From Oceaniglobus indicus (GTDB lineage Bacteria; Pseudomonadota; Alphaproteobacteria; Rhodobacterales; Rhodobacteraceae), in NCBI RefSeq assembly GCF_002751875.1, contig NZ_NMZM01000005.1, positions 186,001-250,000 of the forward strand: a stretch of DNA of 64,000 nucleotides. Direction: 5' to 3'. The stretch's first letter is position 1, and every line of letters begins with the position of its first letter. Shown here in pieces: positions 9,185-18,819 of this stretch. The position numbers were made by a program, and so were the translations under genes. The notes beneath the pieces are model-generated. The model ran no database searches. It was not told the origin of the DNA and saw only the letters and a program-made list of their open reading frames with translations.

Positions 9185-10446
9185 CAGGCCGACAGCCTTG
9201 CGGTGAGGGCCTCCAGATCCGGGGCATTGTCGGCAGGGCCGTAGAGGGCCATGGCCGCCGGACCGCCGCCGATCACCTTGCCGGCAAAGTCACGCACGTC
9301 GCCGGTGGTGACCGAATCGATCCGGGCGATGGTTTCGTCCAGATCCGGGATCCGGTCCCAGATTGCCAGCAGGCGGGCCAGACGCTCGGCCCGCGACGAC
9401 GGGCTTTCCAGCCCCATCAGCAATCCGGCCTTCATCTGGGCGCGGGCGCGCGCGACCTCTTCGGGGGCGATGTCGCTGGCGGCGCGCTTCATCTCGTCCA
9501 TCGTCAGTTCTGCCAGATCAGCGATCTGCGCCGCGCTGGTGCCTGCGTAAAGCGTCAGCATCCCGGTGTCGGCATAGGATCCGGCTTGGGCAAAGATGGT
9601 ATAGCACAGGCCGCGCTTTTCGCGCATTTCCTGGAACAGCCGCGATGACATGCCGCCCCCCAGCGCGCTGGCATAGATCTGGGCGGTGTACATCGCCGGA
9701 TCGCGGTATCCGGGCGCTTCCATCCCGAGGGTGAAATGCACCTGTTCCAGCGGCCGCATTTCCCGGCGCTGGCCACCGATGAAGCGGGCGGGCGATGCCA
9801 CCTCGAACGGGCGGGCAGGCAGATCGGCGAAAATCTTCTCGGCCGCCATGCAAATCGTGTCGTGATCGACCGCGCCCGCGGCCGCGACGATCATCTGGCC
9901 CGGCGCATAGCGTTCGCGCACGAAGGTCGCCAGATCGTCCTTGGAAAACGCCGACACCCGTTCGGACGGCCCGAGGATCGAGCGGCCCATGGGCTGATCG
10001 GGATAGGCGACCTCTTGCAGCCAGTCGAAGACGATATCGTCCGGTGTGTCCAGAACCTGGCCGATCTCCGACAGGATCACGCCACGCTCGACCTCGATCT
10101 CGGACGGATCGAAGATCGGGTTCAGCACGATGTCGGAAATCACGTCGAGCGCCAGCGGCACGTCGGCTTCGAGAACGCGCGCGTAATAGGCCGTGGTCTC
10201 GCGCGAGGTATAGGCGTTGATATAGCCGCCCACGTCCTCGATCGCCTCGGCGATCTGCAACGACGTGCGCCGCTTGGTGCCCTTGAACGCCATGTGTTCG
10301 AGAAAATGGGCGATGCCGTTCTGTTCGGGGCGTTCGTGCCGCCCCCCGGCGTTCACCCAGATCCCCACGGATGCGGATTTCAGCCCCGGCATGTTTTCGG
10401 TGACGATGCGAAGGCCGTTGGCCAATGTATGTGTCTGGACGGTCAA
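9184..10446 (-). CDS. M16 family zinc protease (processing-peptidase-like)
   Basis: The 420-residue, single-unit insulinase/pitrilysin-family protein carries the inverted zinc motif HFLEH at residues 47-51 and the downstream glutamate in the ERGVILSEI segment (about 118-126) that completes the metal site. It resembles the bacterial ancestor of mitochondrial processing peptidase beta. No signal peptide is evident, so it is probably cytoplasmic; its substrate is unknown. It overlaps the thrC stop by four bases (ATGA) and its own stop overlaps the following acetyltransferase start. The thrC-M16 pairing occurs in other Rhodobacteraceae to my knowledge. Confidence 0.92.
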   Translation of the reverse strand: MTVQTHTLANGLRIVTENMPGLKSASVGIWVNAGGRHERPEQNGIAHFLEHMAFKGTKRRTSLQIAEAIEDVGGYINAYTSRETTAYYARVLEADVPLALDVISDIVLNPIFDPSEIEVERGVILSEIGQVLDTPDDIVFDWLQEVAYPDQPMGRSILGPSERVSAFSKDDLATFVRERYAPGQMIVAAAGAVDHDTICMAAEKIFADLPARPFEVASPARFIGGQRREMRPLEQVHFTLGMEAPGYRDPAMYTAQIYASALGGGMSSRLFQEMREKRGLCYTIFAQAGSYADTGMLTLYAGTSAAQIADLAELTMDEMKRAASDIAPEEVARARAQMKAGLLMGLESPSSRAERLARLLAIWDRIPDLDETIARIDSVTTGDVRDFAGKVIGGGPAAMALYGPADNAPDLEALTARLSA

Positions 10447-11828
10447 GACGCGATGTTCTTTCGGATGAAGGATTGAATGTCGGACAGATCGTTGGCGATC
10501 CGGTTGACGCGTTCGGGCCGGTCATACAGATCGGCCATGCGGTTCGGAAGGGCCGGACGGTCGCCCATGGCGGCCTCGACCGCATCGGGAAACTTGGCCG
10601 GATGGGCCGTGGCCAGTGCGATCATCGGCACGGCCGGATCCAGATGTTCGCGCGCCACCTTCACGCCGACGGCCGAATGCGGACACAGTATTTCGCCGGT
10701 GCGCGCATGGGTGTCGCGGATCGTCGCGGTGGTTTCTTCCTCGGACGCGCGGCCCGAATCGAAATGCTCGCGCAGGGTTTCCAACGCGCCCTGCGACACC
10801 GTGAACCCGCCGTTATCGGACAGTTCCGCCATCAACTGGCGCACCGCGCCGCCGTCGCGCCCGTAGGCATCGAACAACGCGCGCTCGAAATTCGACGACA
10901 CCTGGATGTCCATCGACGGGCTGATCGTGGGCTCGACCCCGTCCTTGCGATGCGCGCCGTCGGCCAGCGTGCGGTGCAGGATGTCGTTGCGGTTGGTCGC
11001 CACCACCAGCCGGTCGATGGGCAGTCCCATGCATTTGGCGATGTAGCCTGCGAAGATGTCACCGAAATTGCCGGTGGGCACGGTAAAGCTGACCTCGCGA
11101 TGGGGCGCGCCCACCGCGACGGCCGAGGTGAAGAAATACACCACCTGCGCCAGCACCCGCGCCCAGTTGATCGAATTGACCGCCGTCAGACCGACCGAAT
11201 CGCGGAAATCGAAATCGTTGAACATTGCCTTCACGGCCGCCTGACAGTCGTCGAAATCGCCGTCGATGGCGATGGCATGGACGTTGGCTTCGGCCGGGGT
11301 GGTCATCTGGCGGCGCTGCACCTCGGATACGCGACCGTGAGGATAGAGGATGAACACGTCGACGTTGTCCAATCCGCGAAACGCCTCGATCGCCGCGCTG
11401 CCGGTGTCGCCGGATGTCGCGCCGACGATGGTGATGCGGTCGCCGCGCCGGCCCATCGCCTCGGTGAACATCTGGCCGATCAGTTGCATGGCGAAATCCT
11501 TGAACGCCAGCGTGGGGCCGTGGAACAATTCCAGCAGGAACAGTCCCGAATCGAGCTGTTTCAGCGGTGCACGGGCGTCGTGGCCGAACCCGGCATAGGC
11601 GTTCGCGATCAGACCGCGCAGCACATCCTCGGGCAGGTCGGTGAATTGCGCAACGATGCGATAGGCCACCTCTTCATAGGGCAGACCGGCCAGGGCTGCG
11701 ATCTCGTCGTGCGTCATTTGCGGCACCGATTCCGGCACATACAGCCCGCCGTCCCGGGCCAGACCGGCCAGCATCGTGTCCTCGAACCCCAGAACCGGGG
11801 CCTTGCCGCGTGTCGAGATGTAATTCAT
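10443..11828 (-). CDS. thrC: threonine synthase
   Basis: This PLP enzyme converts O-phosphohomoserine to threonine, the last step of threonine synthesis. The 461-residue length and the N-terminal MNYISTRG are typical of the long (class I) ThrC type. The PLP lysine is in HGPTLAFKDF (Lys 110), and the ATSGDTG phosphate-binding loop and NSINWARVLAQ segment follow. The gene lies within the cytochrome oxidase cluster, overlapping the SURF1 gene upstream and the M16 gene downstream by four bases each, so it is presumably transcribed from the ctaC promoter region. No leader peptide or attenuator is seen directly upstream. Confidence 0.95.
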   Translation of the reverse strand: MNYISTRGKAPVLGFEDTMLAGLARDGGLYVPESVPQMTHDEIAALAGLPYEEVAYRIVAQFTDLPEDVLRGLIANAYAGFGHDARAPLKQLDSGLFLLELFHGPTLAFKDFAMQLIGQMFTEAMGRRGDRITIVGATSGDTGSAAIEAFRGLDNVDVFILYPHGRVSEVQRRQMTTPAEANVHAIAIDGDFDDCQAAVKAMFNDFDFRDSVGLTAVNSINWARVLAQVVYFFTSAVAVGAPHREVSFTVPTGNFGDIFAGYIAKCMGLPIDRLVVATNRNDILHRTLADGAHRKDGVEPTISPSMDIQVSSNFERALFDAYGRDGGAVRQLMAELSDNGGFTVSQGALETLREHFDSGRASEEETTATIRDTHARTGEILCPHSAVGVKVAREHLDPAVPMIALATAHPAKFPDAVEAAMGDRPALPNRMADLYDRPERVNRIANDLSDIQSFIRKNIAS

Positions 11829-12523
11829 CGGTGTTCCTCGGAAGTTCGGGCGTGGGGTCCGACCCGCCTCATACGCGACAGCAGGAACGCTGTCATCCCC
11901 GCCCAGATCAGAGCCAGGGAAAACCAGGTCATCGCGTATTGCAGATGATCGTTCGGAATGCCTTCGGTCCCCACCGGCAGCGGTGTGATGCCGGGCACGT
12001 CCGGCGTGATGGCGCGGGCGACGATCATGAAAGGCTCGGCCCTCAGCGCAGCCGACATTGCCGCGACGTCGCGGGCGAACCAGATGTTGGCATCCCGGTC
12101 GGGATCGGGGGTGAAGCCATCGGTTTCTTCCGGCCAGTGCAGGTTGCCGATGATGGCAACCTCTTGGGGTGGTCGAGGGGCATCCTTTGCCGGGGTGGCG
12201 ATGACGCCGAGATCGACCAGAACCCGCCGCCCTTCGACCGTGTCGACGGCGGAGATCACACGGTAAACGGCGCCCATCTCCTTGACCGACGCCAAGACAT
12301 GAAGTTCGTCGCCGGTCGTCTGGCCCGCGATCTGCACCGGAAGATACCGATCATCGCCCGCCTGCGGTGCCGCGGGCAGCGGCACGGGGTCGGCGGCGAT
12401 GCGCGATTCGATCTGCGACAGCACCTCCTGTTTCCAGGTCAGCCGCTGCACCTGCCAGACGCCCAAGGCGATCAGCACGGCACATCCCACGATCCCGAAT
12501 ATCAAGGGAATGACGAAACGCAT
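11825..12523 (-). CDS. SURF1 family cytochrome oxidase assembly protein
   Basis: The 232-residue protein has the SURF1 architecture: one transmembrane helix at each end (about residues 2-24 and 196-216) and a periplasmic domain between. The first helix leads into LGVWQVQRLTWKQ, the conserved LGxWQxxRxxWK motif of the family. SURF1 proteins assist heme a insertion into subunit I of aa3 oxidases. It is the last assembly gene of the ctaC-ctaB-ctaG-ctaE series and overlaps thrC by four bases. Confidence 0.9.
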   Translation of the reverse strand: MRFVIPLIFGIVGCAVLIALGVWQVQRLTWKQEVLSQIESRIAADPVPLPAAPQAGDDRYLPVQIAGQTTGDELHVLASVKEMGAVYRVISAVDTVEGRRVLVDLGVIATPAKDAPRPPQEVAIIGNLHWPEETDGFTPDPDRDANIWFARDVAAMSAALRAEPFMIVARAITPDVPGITPLPVGTEGIPNDHLQYAMTWFSLALIWAGMTAFLLSRMRRVGPHARTSEEHR

Positions 12524-12606
12524 GATCGGATCCTCAAACGCAGGGAACGCCGGAATTTACCCCGGCGCTCCCCCCAACGATATGAACGGCGGTCGGCGAC
12601 CCCTGC

Positions 12607-13407
12607 TCAGCTGCCCCAGACATAGATTGCGGCGAACAGGAACAGCCAGACGACATCGACGAAGTGCCAATACCAGGCGGCCGCTTCGAAGCCGACGTGT
12701 TGTTGCGGGGTGAAATGCCCGGCCCTTGCGCGCATGTAGCACACGAACAGGAAGATCGTGCCGATGATGACGTGGAACCCGTGGAAGCCCGTCGCCATGT
12801 AGAAGTTCGCGGCATAGATGTTGCCGGCAAAGCCGAAGGCGGCGTGGCTGTATTCGTAAGCCTGGAAGATGGTGAACAGAACACCCAGAATGACCGCCAG
12901 CAGGAGACCGTTCTTCAGGTCCTTGCGGTTGTTTTCATGCACCAGCGCATGGTGCGCCCAGGTCACGGCACATCCGGAACACAGCAGGATCAGCGTGTTG
13001 ATCAGCGGCAGATGCCAAGGATCGAACACTTCGAGACCGACGGGCGGATATTCCTGGAACGCGGCGGGCTGTTCCGGGCCACCGGGATACATGGCGTGCT
13101 TGAAGAAGCTCCAGAACCAGGCGGCGAAGAACATCACCTCGGACGTGATGAACAGGATGAAACCGTAACGCAGACCGATCATCACCACTGGCGTATGGTC
13201 GCCCTGGTTGCTTTCGGTCACGACCTCGGACCACCACGCATACATCACGTAAAGCACCAGCGCGAGGCCGATGAAGAACATGTAGGGCGTGATGCCCTTC
13301 ATCCACAACACGGCGCCGAACAGCATGATGAATCCGCCGACGGACCCAAGAAGCGGCCAGATGGAGGGCTGGAGAATGTGATAATCGTGGTTCTTTTCGT
13401 GCGCCAT
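12607..13407 (-). CDS. ctaE: cytochrome c oxidase subunit III
   Basis: This integral membrane subunit of the aa3 cytochrome c oxidase has 266 residues and about seven hydrophobic helices. Recognisable segments are [16 protein letters not shown] near the N-terminus, [16 protein letters not shown] (about 89-104), and [16 protein letters not shown] followed by the histidine-rich end of helix VI. The C-terminus [16 protein letters not shown] is strongly conserved in the family. Subunit I (ctaD) is not in the window, as is common in Rhodobacteraceae where it lies elsewhere. It lies 50 bases downstream of ctaG. Confidence 0.97.
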   Translation of the reverse strand: MAHEKNHDYHILQPSIWPLLGSVGGFIMLFGAVLWMKGITPYMFFIGLALVLYVMYAWWSEVVTESNQGDHTPVVMIGLRYGFILFITSEVMFFAAWFWSFFKHAMYPGGPEQPAAFQEYPPVGLEVFDPWHLPLINTLILLCSGCAVTWAHHALVHENNRKDLKNGLLLAVILGVLFTIFQAYEYSHAAFGFAGNIYAANFYMATGFHGFHVIIGTIFLFVCYMRARAGHFTPQQHVGFEAAAWYWHFVDVVWLFLFAAIYVWGS

Positions 13408-13457
13408 TTCAGTGTCTCTCGCGTCTGGCCCGTGGGTCGGGCTTATGATTTGGATGC

Positions 13458-14015
13458 TCAGGGCTGAACGCTCAGGGCGGCCTGCTGTTCGGGCAGTGGG
13501 ATCTCGTAGAAGGTGTAGGACAACGTGATGTGTTTGACAAACTTCGCGTCGCGGTCATCGACGATCTCGGGATCGACGTAATAGGTCACGGGCATCATCA
13601 CCCGTTCACCAGGCTGCAAGACCTGTTCGGTGAAACAGAAACAGTCGATCTTGGTAAAGAACCCGCCTGCCTCGTAGGGATAGACATTATAGGATGCCTG
13701 CCCGGCGATCGGCCGGTCGGTCGGGTTATACGCTTCATAGAACGCAAGGCCGGTTTCGCCGATCCGCAGTTCCGTCGTGCGTTCGACGGGCTTGAATTCC
13801 CAGGCCATGCCGCGTTCGGTCGAGGCATCGAACCGGATGCCGATCGTGCGATCCAGAACCACGTCCGAGCCGGCGCCGACGGCTGTGACACCACCGAACC
13901 CCGTGACCTTGCAAAACAGGTTATAGGCCGGAATCGCCGCCCAGGCGAGCGATCCCATCACCACCACCACGCCCAGCATCTTCATGGCCGTGCGTCCGTT
14001 TGCATCCAGTGTCAT
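13458..14015 (-). CDS. ctaG: cytochrome c oxidase assembly protein CtaG/Cox11
   Basis: This protein delivers copper to the CuB centre of subunit I. The 185-residue protein has one N-terminal membrane anchor (about residues 11-31) followed by [16 protein letters not shown], the Cox11 signature. The copper-binding [10 protein letters not shown] motif lies near residues 112-121, with the two cysteines present, and the PVTYYVDPE segment follows. Its start codon overlaps the stop of the preceding small gene by four bases (ATGA), as expected for translational coupling in the oxidase operon. Confidence 0.95.
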   Translation of the reverse strand: MTLDANGRTAMKMLGVVVVMGSLAWAAIPAYNLFCKVTGFGGVTAVGAGSDVVLDRTIGIRFDASTERGMAWEFKPVERTTELRIGETGLAFYEAYNPTDRPIAGQASYNVYPYEAGGFFTKIDCFCFTEQVLQPGERVMMPVTYYVDPEIVDDRDAKFVKHITLSYTFYEIPLPEQQAALSVQP

Positions 14016-14206
14016 TTTTCAAGCTCCTCACCGGGGAGCAGTTCGGGGCGCACGACATGGTCGAACCCCTGAACCGCACCGATCTGACGGACCTTGACCA
14101 CCGTCAGGCCGAACACAATGAGAATGAGCGCGGCCAGCGTCAGGCCGACCCCCAGATTGCGCGAAAAGCGCCGCTTGTGGATTTCATGTTCCGCGTTCAG
14201 CGCCAT
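14012..14206 (-). CDS. small single-helix protein of the cta operon (CoxF-like)
   Basis: The 64-residue protein has a basic N-terminus (KRRFSRN), one transmembrane helix at about 16-35, and a short hydrophilic tail ending in acidic residues. Its position between ctaB and ctaG is that of a short ORF known from alphaproteobacterial oxidase operons and sometimes called CoxF; no function is firmly established to my knowledge. The start at 14206 follows the ctaB stop by one base, and the stop overlaps ctaG. An ATG 33 bases upstream, inside ctaB, is less likely. Confidence 0.82.
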   Translation of the reverse strand: MALNAEHEIHKRRFSRNLGVGLTLAALILIVFGLTVVKVRQIGAVQGFDHVVRPELLPGEELEK

Positions 14207-14207
14207 C

Positions 14208-15140
14208 TCAGTAAACTCCCAACCCACGCAGGCCCGCATCCCCCATCAACGCCAGGAAATGGACAAACAGGTAGAGCAGCGAAAACTTGAAAAAGCTCTT
14301 TTCGGTTGCATAGCTGTCGGCCTCGGCCATGGTTTCGTCGCGCTGATAGATATCGATGGCCCCCTTGACGAACCAGGCGTTCGCCAGGACCGCGACCGTC
14401 AGATAGATCGGCCCGCCGATCTGGGTGAACCCCAGCCACAGCGCAACGGGCGCCAGCAACAGCGTGTAGACGATGATATGCGCCCGCGTCACGCGGCGGC
14501 CATGGGTCACGGTCAGCATCGGCACACCGGCAGTGTCGTAATCCTTCTTCAGGAACAGCGCCAATGCCCAGAAGTGGGGCGGCGTCCACATGAAGATCAG
14601 CCCGAACATCAGCACCGCTTCCAGCGATACCGACCCGGTGGCGGCGACCCAGCCGATCAGGGGCGGAAACGCGCCCGCCGCGCCACCGATGACGATGTTC
14701 TGCGGAGTCGAGCGTTTCAGCCAGATGGAATAGACCACGGCGTAAAAGAAGATGGTAAAGGCCAGAAGCGCGGCGGCCAGGACATTGGTCGCCAGCCCCA
14801 GCATCACGACCGCGAAGCCCGACAGGCCCAGGCCTATGGCCAGCGCCTCGTCACGGTCGATGCGGCCGGCCGGAATGGGGCGTTTTGCCGTGCGGCGCAT
14901 CACGGCGTCGATATCCGAATCCCACCACATGTTCAGCGCGCCGGACGCGCCGCCACCGACCGCGATGAACAGGATGGCGCAGAATCCCACCATCGGATGC
15001 ACACCGACGGGGGCCACGACCAGACCTGCAAGCGCAGTGAACACGACCAGCGACATCACCCGCGGTTTCAGCAATGCAAAGTAATCGCTGAAGCTGGCTT
15101 CATCGGAATAGTCGATGGAAGATGCGGTGGCGTCGCTCAT
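14208..15140 (-). CDS. ctaB: protoheme IX farnesyltransferase (heme O synthase)
   Basis: This UbiA-family prenyltransferase attaches a farnesyl group to heme b, giving heme o, the precursor of heme a for the oxidase. The 310-residue sequence has multiple transmembrane helices, the early FALLKPRVMSLVVFTA segment, and the aspartate-rich prenyl-diphosphate motif NMWWDSDID followed by RTAKRPIPAG (about 92-112). It lies 68 bases downstream of ctaC and is directly followed by the small CoxF-like gene. Confidence 0.96.
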   Translation of the reverse strand: MSDATASSIDYSDEASFSDYFALLKPRVMSLVVFTALAGLVVAPVGVHPMVGFCAILFIAVGGGASGALNMWWDSDIDAVMRRTAKRPIPAGRIDRDEALAIGLGLSGFAVVMLGLATNVLAAALLAFTIFFYAVVYSIWLKRSTPQNIVIGGAAGAFPPLIGWVAATGSVSLEAVLMFGLIFMWTPPHFWALALFLKKDYDTAGVPMLTVTHGRRVTRAHIIVYTLLLAPVALWLGFTQIGGPIYLTVAVLANAWFVKGAIDIYQRDETMAEADSYATEKSFFKFSLLYLFVHFLALMGDAGLRGLGVY

Positions 15141-15208
15141 GGTTTCGTCCGATCAGTTCTGCTTGAAAACGGGGCAAGGTCGGCCGGCGACCCTGCCCTG
15201 TCGTGACA

Positions 15209-16132
15209 TCAGTTCGCCGATGCGACCTTGATGTCGGTGCTCACGGGCGCACCCGAGGCATATTCGTTCTTCGCACGGTCCAGCCACGCGGCATAGGCCT
15301 CTTCGCTGACGACCTTGACGGTGATCGGCATGTAGGCGTGGTTGATGCCGCAGAGTTCGGAACACTGGCCGAAATAGATGCCCTCCTTTTCGGCGGCGAA
15401 CCACAGTTCGGCCAGGCGACCCGGCACACCGTCCTGCTTCACGCCGAAGGCCGGGATCGTCCAGGAATGGATCACGTCGCCGCCGGTCACCTGCATCACG
15501 ATGGTCTTGCCGACAGGCACGACCACCGAAGTGTCCGTGGCCAGCAGGAATTCATCCTCGGAATATCCCGCCTCCTGCAACTGCGCCAGAACCTCGGGGC
15601 TCATCCGGTTGTCGCCGCCGGTGGCCGGCGCGCCGATCATGTAGCTGTCGAAACCGAAACCCTCGTCGACATATTCGTATCCCCAGTACCACTGGTATCC
15701 GGTCACCTTGATGGTGACGTCGGCTTCGGGAATTTCCTGCTGCTTGAACAGCACGGGAAGCGAGAAGGCACCGATGAACACCAGAATCACGATCGGGATC
15801 ATCGTCCAGGCGATTTCGATCGGCGTGTTGTGGGTGAACTTGGCCGGTGTCGGGTTCGAGCGGCGATTGTGGCGTATTGCCACGACCGCCAGCAGCAGGA
15901 CGACGAACAGGGTGATGGCCGAGATGATGATCAGGACCATTCCGTCCAGCCAGTGCAGGTCGCGGGCCAGTTCGGTGGCCGCCGTCTGAAGGTTCAGCCC
16001 CCCCGGCTTGGGCGTTCCGACGATTTCAAGATCACCGAAAGCCTCGATGTTCTCCTGTGCCAGGGCGGCGGTGCCACCGGCAAGGGCGTAAGAACCGGCC
16101 AAAAGGCCCGCAAGTCTGGTCTGTAAGCGCAT
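15209..16132 (-). CDS. ctaC: cytochrome c oxidase subunit II
   Basis: This subunit carries the CuA centre that receives electrons from cytochrome c. The 307-residue precursor has a signal peptide ending near ALAQ (residue 25), two transmembrane helices (about 65-90 and 105-128), and a periplasmic cupredoxin domain. The CuA ligands lie in [17 protein letters not shown], with both cysteines, the histidine and the methionine present, and the aromatic patch [10 protein letters not shown] is upstream. The start at 16132 gives a proper signal peptide, while the in-frame ATG at 16183 adds charged residues and is rejected. This is the first gene of the oxidase operon, divergent from tldD. Confidence 0.96.
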   Translation of the reverse strand: MRLQTRLAGLLAGSYALAGGTAALAQENIEAFGDLEIVGTPKPGGLNLQTAATELARDLHWLDGMVLIIISAITLFVVLLLAVVAIRHNRRSNPTPAKFTHNTPIEIAWTMIPIVILVFIGAFSLPVLFKQQEIPEADVTIKVTGYQWYWGYEYVDEGFGFDSYMIGAPATGGDNRMSPEVLAQLQEAGYSEDEFLLATDTSVVVPVGKTIVMQVTGGDVIHSWTIPAFGVKQDGVPGRLAELWFAAEKEGIYFGQCSELCGINHAYMPITVKVVSEEAYAAWLDRAKNEYASGAPVSTDIKVASAN

Positions 16133-16312
16133 GTATCGTTCCCGTTCGGCTGTGGGCGGTCCGGCCACCCGCTGACGGATCACCGACTTGCACCGGCATC
16201 CGTTGTGTTCTGGCGTTCTGAAACCATATCAGACACGATTGGACAAGCCAAACCATTGCGGCAATCAGCCGCCAGACACCGTATCGTGCGCCATCAGCCC
16301 GAAGGAACCCCC
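16133..16312. promoter_or_regulatory. divergent intergenic region between ctaC and tldD
   Basis: These 180 bases must hold the promoter for the ctaC operon (leftward) and for tldD (rightward). The stretch 16210-16260 is AT-rich relative to the surroundings. I could not find a -35/-10 pair with canonical spacing that I would defend. Confidence 0.5.
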
Positions 16313-17734
16313 ATGCCCGACACCTCATTTCGCCCGTTCGAGACCCTGATCGACCGTGACTCTGCCCTGGGGATGTTGCGCGAGGCGGTCACCGGCGCCG
16401 ACGATGGCGAGCTGTTTCTGGAACGCCGCCGCTCGGAAGTGATGTCGTTCGACGACGGGCGCGTGCGACAGGCCAGCTATGACGCCGCGGAAGGCTTTGG
16501 CCTGCGTGCCGTCTGTGGCGAAACAACGGGATATGGCCATTCGACAGAGATTTCCGAGGCGGCGCTGAAGCGCGCCTGCGAAACGGCGCGCCTGGCCGTC
16601 GGTGACGGTGGCGGCACGCTGGCCGATGCGCCACGGGCCACCAACCTGCGCCTCTATACCGACGCCGACCCGATGGCGGACGCGGTTTTCGCCGTCAAGC
16701 TGGACACCCTGCGCGAAATCGACGCCTTCGCCCGGGCGCTGGATCCCCGCGTGGTCCAGGTGACAGCAACGCTGGCCGCGTCGATCCAGGAGGTCGAAAT
16801 CCTGCGCCCCGAGGGTCATTCGGTGCGCGACGTGCGCCCCATGGCCCGGCTCAACGTGTCGGTGATCGTCGAGGAGGGCGGACGCCGCGAATCGGGCGGC
16901 ATGGGCGGCGGCGGGCGGTTCGGATTGACCGGCCTGATCGCCCGCGACCACTGGGAAGGCGTCACCCGCGAAGCGCTGCGCATCGCGCTGGTCAACCTGT
17001 CGGCCGAAGCCGCGCCCGCCGGGGTGATGGATGTGGCCCTGGGCGCCGGATGGCCCGGTATCCTGCTGCATGAAGCGGTGGGTCACGGGCTGGAAGGGGA
17101 TTTCAACCGCAAGAAGACGTCGGCCTTCGCCGGCCTGATGGGCCAGCGCGTGGCCGCGCCTGGGGTCAACGTGCTGGATGATGGCACGATCCCCGACCGG
17201 CGGGGATCGATCACCGTGGATGACGAAGGCACCCCCGGCGCGAAGAACATGCTGATCGAGGACGGGATCCTGGTTGGATACATGCAGGACCGCCAGAACG
17301 CCCGTCTGATGGGGGTGGCGCCCACCGGCAACGGCCGGCGCGAAAGTTACGGCCACACCCCGATGCCGCGGATGACCAACACTTACATGACCGGCGGATC
17401 GGTCAGCCCCGGTGACATCGTGGCCGACGTGAAGGACGGCATCTATGCCGTCGGCTTCGGCGGCGGCCAGGTCGACATCACCAACGGCAAGTTCGTGTTT
17501 TCCTGCACCGAGGCCTATCGCGTCCGCAATGGCAAGATCGGCGCCGCGATCAAGGGCGCGACCCTGATCGGCGACGGCGCGACGGCGTTGCAGAAGATCC
17601 GCGCCATCGGCAACGATTTCGCGATGGACCCCGGAATCGGAAACTGCGGCAAGGCGGGCCAGTGGGTGCCGGTCGGTGTCGGACAGCCGACGGTGCTGAT
17701 CGGCGGGCTGACCGTGGGCGGCAGCGCCGCGTGA
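16313..17734 (+). CDS. tldD: metalloprotease TldD
   Basis: TldD acts with TldE/PmbA as a heterodimeric zinc protease that degrades unfolded peptides and processes some modified peptides in other bacteria. The 473-residue sequence contains the metal-binding HEAVGHGLEGDFNRKKTS region (HExxxH, about 259-276), plus the conserved GTPGAKNMLIEDG and MTNTYMTGG segments and a glycine-rich C-terminus. The start at 16313 agrees with family length; an upstream ATG at 16205 has no homology. A hairpin (17768-17783) and the dispersed 3' element follow the stop codon. The partner gene tldE is not in the window. Confidence 0.95.
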   Translation: MPDTSFRPFETLIDRDSALGMLREAVTGADDGELFLERRRSEVMSFDDGRVRQASYDAAEGFGLRAVCGETTGYGHSTEISEAALKRACETARLAVGDGGGTLADAPRATNLRLYTDADPMADAVFAVKLDTLREIDAFARALDPRVVQVTATLAASIQEVEILRPEGHSVRDVRPMARLNVSVIVEEGGRRESGGMGGGGRFGLTGLIARDHWEGVTREALRIALVNLSAEAAPAGVMDVALGAGWPGILLHEAVGHGLEGDFNRKKTSAFAGLMGQRVAAPGVNVLDDGTIPDRRGSITVDDEGTPGAKNMLIEDGILVGYMQDRQNARLMGVAPTGNGRRESYGHTPMPRMTNTYMTGGSVSPGDIVADVKDGIYAVGFGGGQVDITNGKFVFSCTEAYRVRNGKIGAAIKGATLIGDGATALQKIRAIGNDFAMDPGIGNCGKAGQWVPVGVGQPTVLIGGLTVGGSAA

Positions 17735-18116
17735 GCCGCGGCCGCTGCGCCGGTTGAAATGAAGGAAGTGGGGCCAGCCCCACACCCCGGAGTATTGAGG
17801 GCAAGAAAAAGCCCGGACGCGGATTTTGCCGGATTTGCGGCCGGGTCGTTGGCGTCCGAAGCCTTGGTGCGCGGCGAGGCTTGCGCGGACAACCCGATCG
17901 AGGCGGATGGAGATTGCACCCGGGATCAGGACACGGATGCGTCGGGTGTTCGGCAGGCGAGCCGCCACGCACGGTTGGCGGGGGGCGATCCGCCCCTCGG
18001 GCCATGCGAGATGATGCCCGCACGGCCCTCGCGATGCCGTCCTGGGCGCGCCTGGGCGAAAATGCTGATTTCGCGCAGGGCCGGATCCGTCCTATGCCAC
18101 CTGCCGATGCCCGCAA
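17735..18116. other. 382-base intergenic region between convergent tldD and J-domain gene
   Basis: Short frames cross this region but none has family resemblance or a ribosome-binding site. It holds a small hairpin GTGGGGC/GCCCCAC (17768-17783) followed at once by copy 2 of the dispersed 3' element. I see nothing identifiable in the remaining 300 bases. Confidence 0.6.
17790..17810 (+). repeat. dispersed 3' element, copy 2 (downstream of tldD)
   Basis: This copy of GAGTATT-N4-GCAAGAAAAA starts 56 bases after the tldD stop, in the sense direction of tldD, six bases beyond a GC-rich hairpin. The four spacer bases are GAGG. Confidence 0.7.
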
Positions 18117-18746
18117 TCAGCCGGTGAAGTTGCGGCTGTCCTTGATCTGATCCCAGGCCCAGACGACCTCCTGCAGCTGTTCCTCGTGGCCGCGGTCGCC
18201 GCCGTTCATGTCGGGATGCAGGACCTTGATCAACGATTTGTACGCCTTGCGGATCTCGGGTTTGGTCCAGTGATCCTTGGCGTCCAGGATGTCGATCGCC
18301 CGCCGCTCGGTCGGCGGCAGCCGGCGGGTGCCGGTGATCGACTTGCCGGGATTTCGCGTCGCGTTCACACCCAGCACCTGGTGCGGGTCGTCAACGCCCA
18401 GGCGCGACCACGCGCGCTGTTCCTCGGACTTCTTGAACGGTTTCGTCTCGCGGCCCCAGACGCGATCCTTGTCGATCTGCGCCTCGAATTCCTCTTCCGT
18501 GGTTCCATTGAAGAAATTCCACTTCAGGTTGTACTCGCGCACATGGTCGCGGCAAAACCAGAGGTATTCGTCCAGGTGATCGGGGGACTTTGGCGCGCGA
18601 TACTGGCCGGCCTCTTCACAACCGGGGTGTTCGCAGACGCGCTTGGACGTCTCGAAAGCGCCGGACATGCCGCGCCGTCCCCGAGGGTTCTTTTTCTTTG
18701 CGGCGCTGACACGGATGTCAAAACCGAAGGGATCGTTCTTAGCCAT
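18117..18746 (-). CDS. J-domain protein with C-terminal DnaJ domain
   Basis: The 209-residue protein has its J domain at the C-terminus (about 145-205) rather than the N-terminus: helix II leads to KSLIKVLHPDMNGGD with the essential HPD at 177-179, so it should stimulate a DnaK-type ATPase. The N-terminal half contains CEHPGC (Cys 38, Cys 43) and FCRDH (Cys 65, His 68), a spacing that could form a zinc site. The middle is charged and aromatic (NFFNGTTEEEF). Client and partner are unknown. It is transcribed divergently from bolA, 73 bases apart. Confidence 0.88.
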   Translation of the reverse strand: MAKNDPFGFDIRVSAAKKKNPRGRRGMSGAFETSKRVCEHPGCEEAGQYRAPKSPDHLDEYLWFCRDHVREYNLKWNFFNGTTEEEFEAQIDKDRVWGRETKPFKKSEEQRAWSRLGVDDPHQVLGVNATRNPGKSITGTRRLPPTERRAIDILDAKDHWTKPEIRKAYKSLIKVLHPDMNGGDRGHEEQLQEVVWAWDQIKDSRNFTG

Positions 18747-18819
18747 TGAAACGCCTTTCCGACTCGGGCCTCGGAGTTTAGAGATGTAGGTTGTGGAGTG
18801 AAGAGGAGATTGGATAAAA

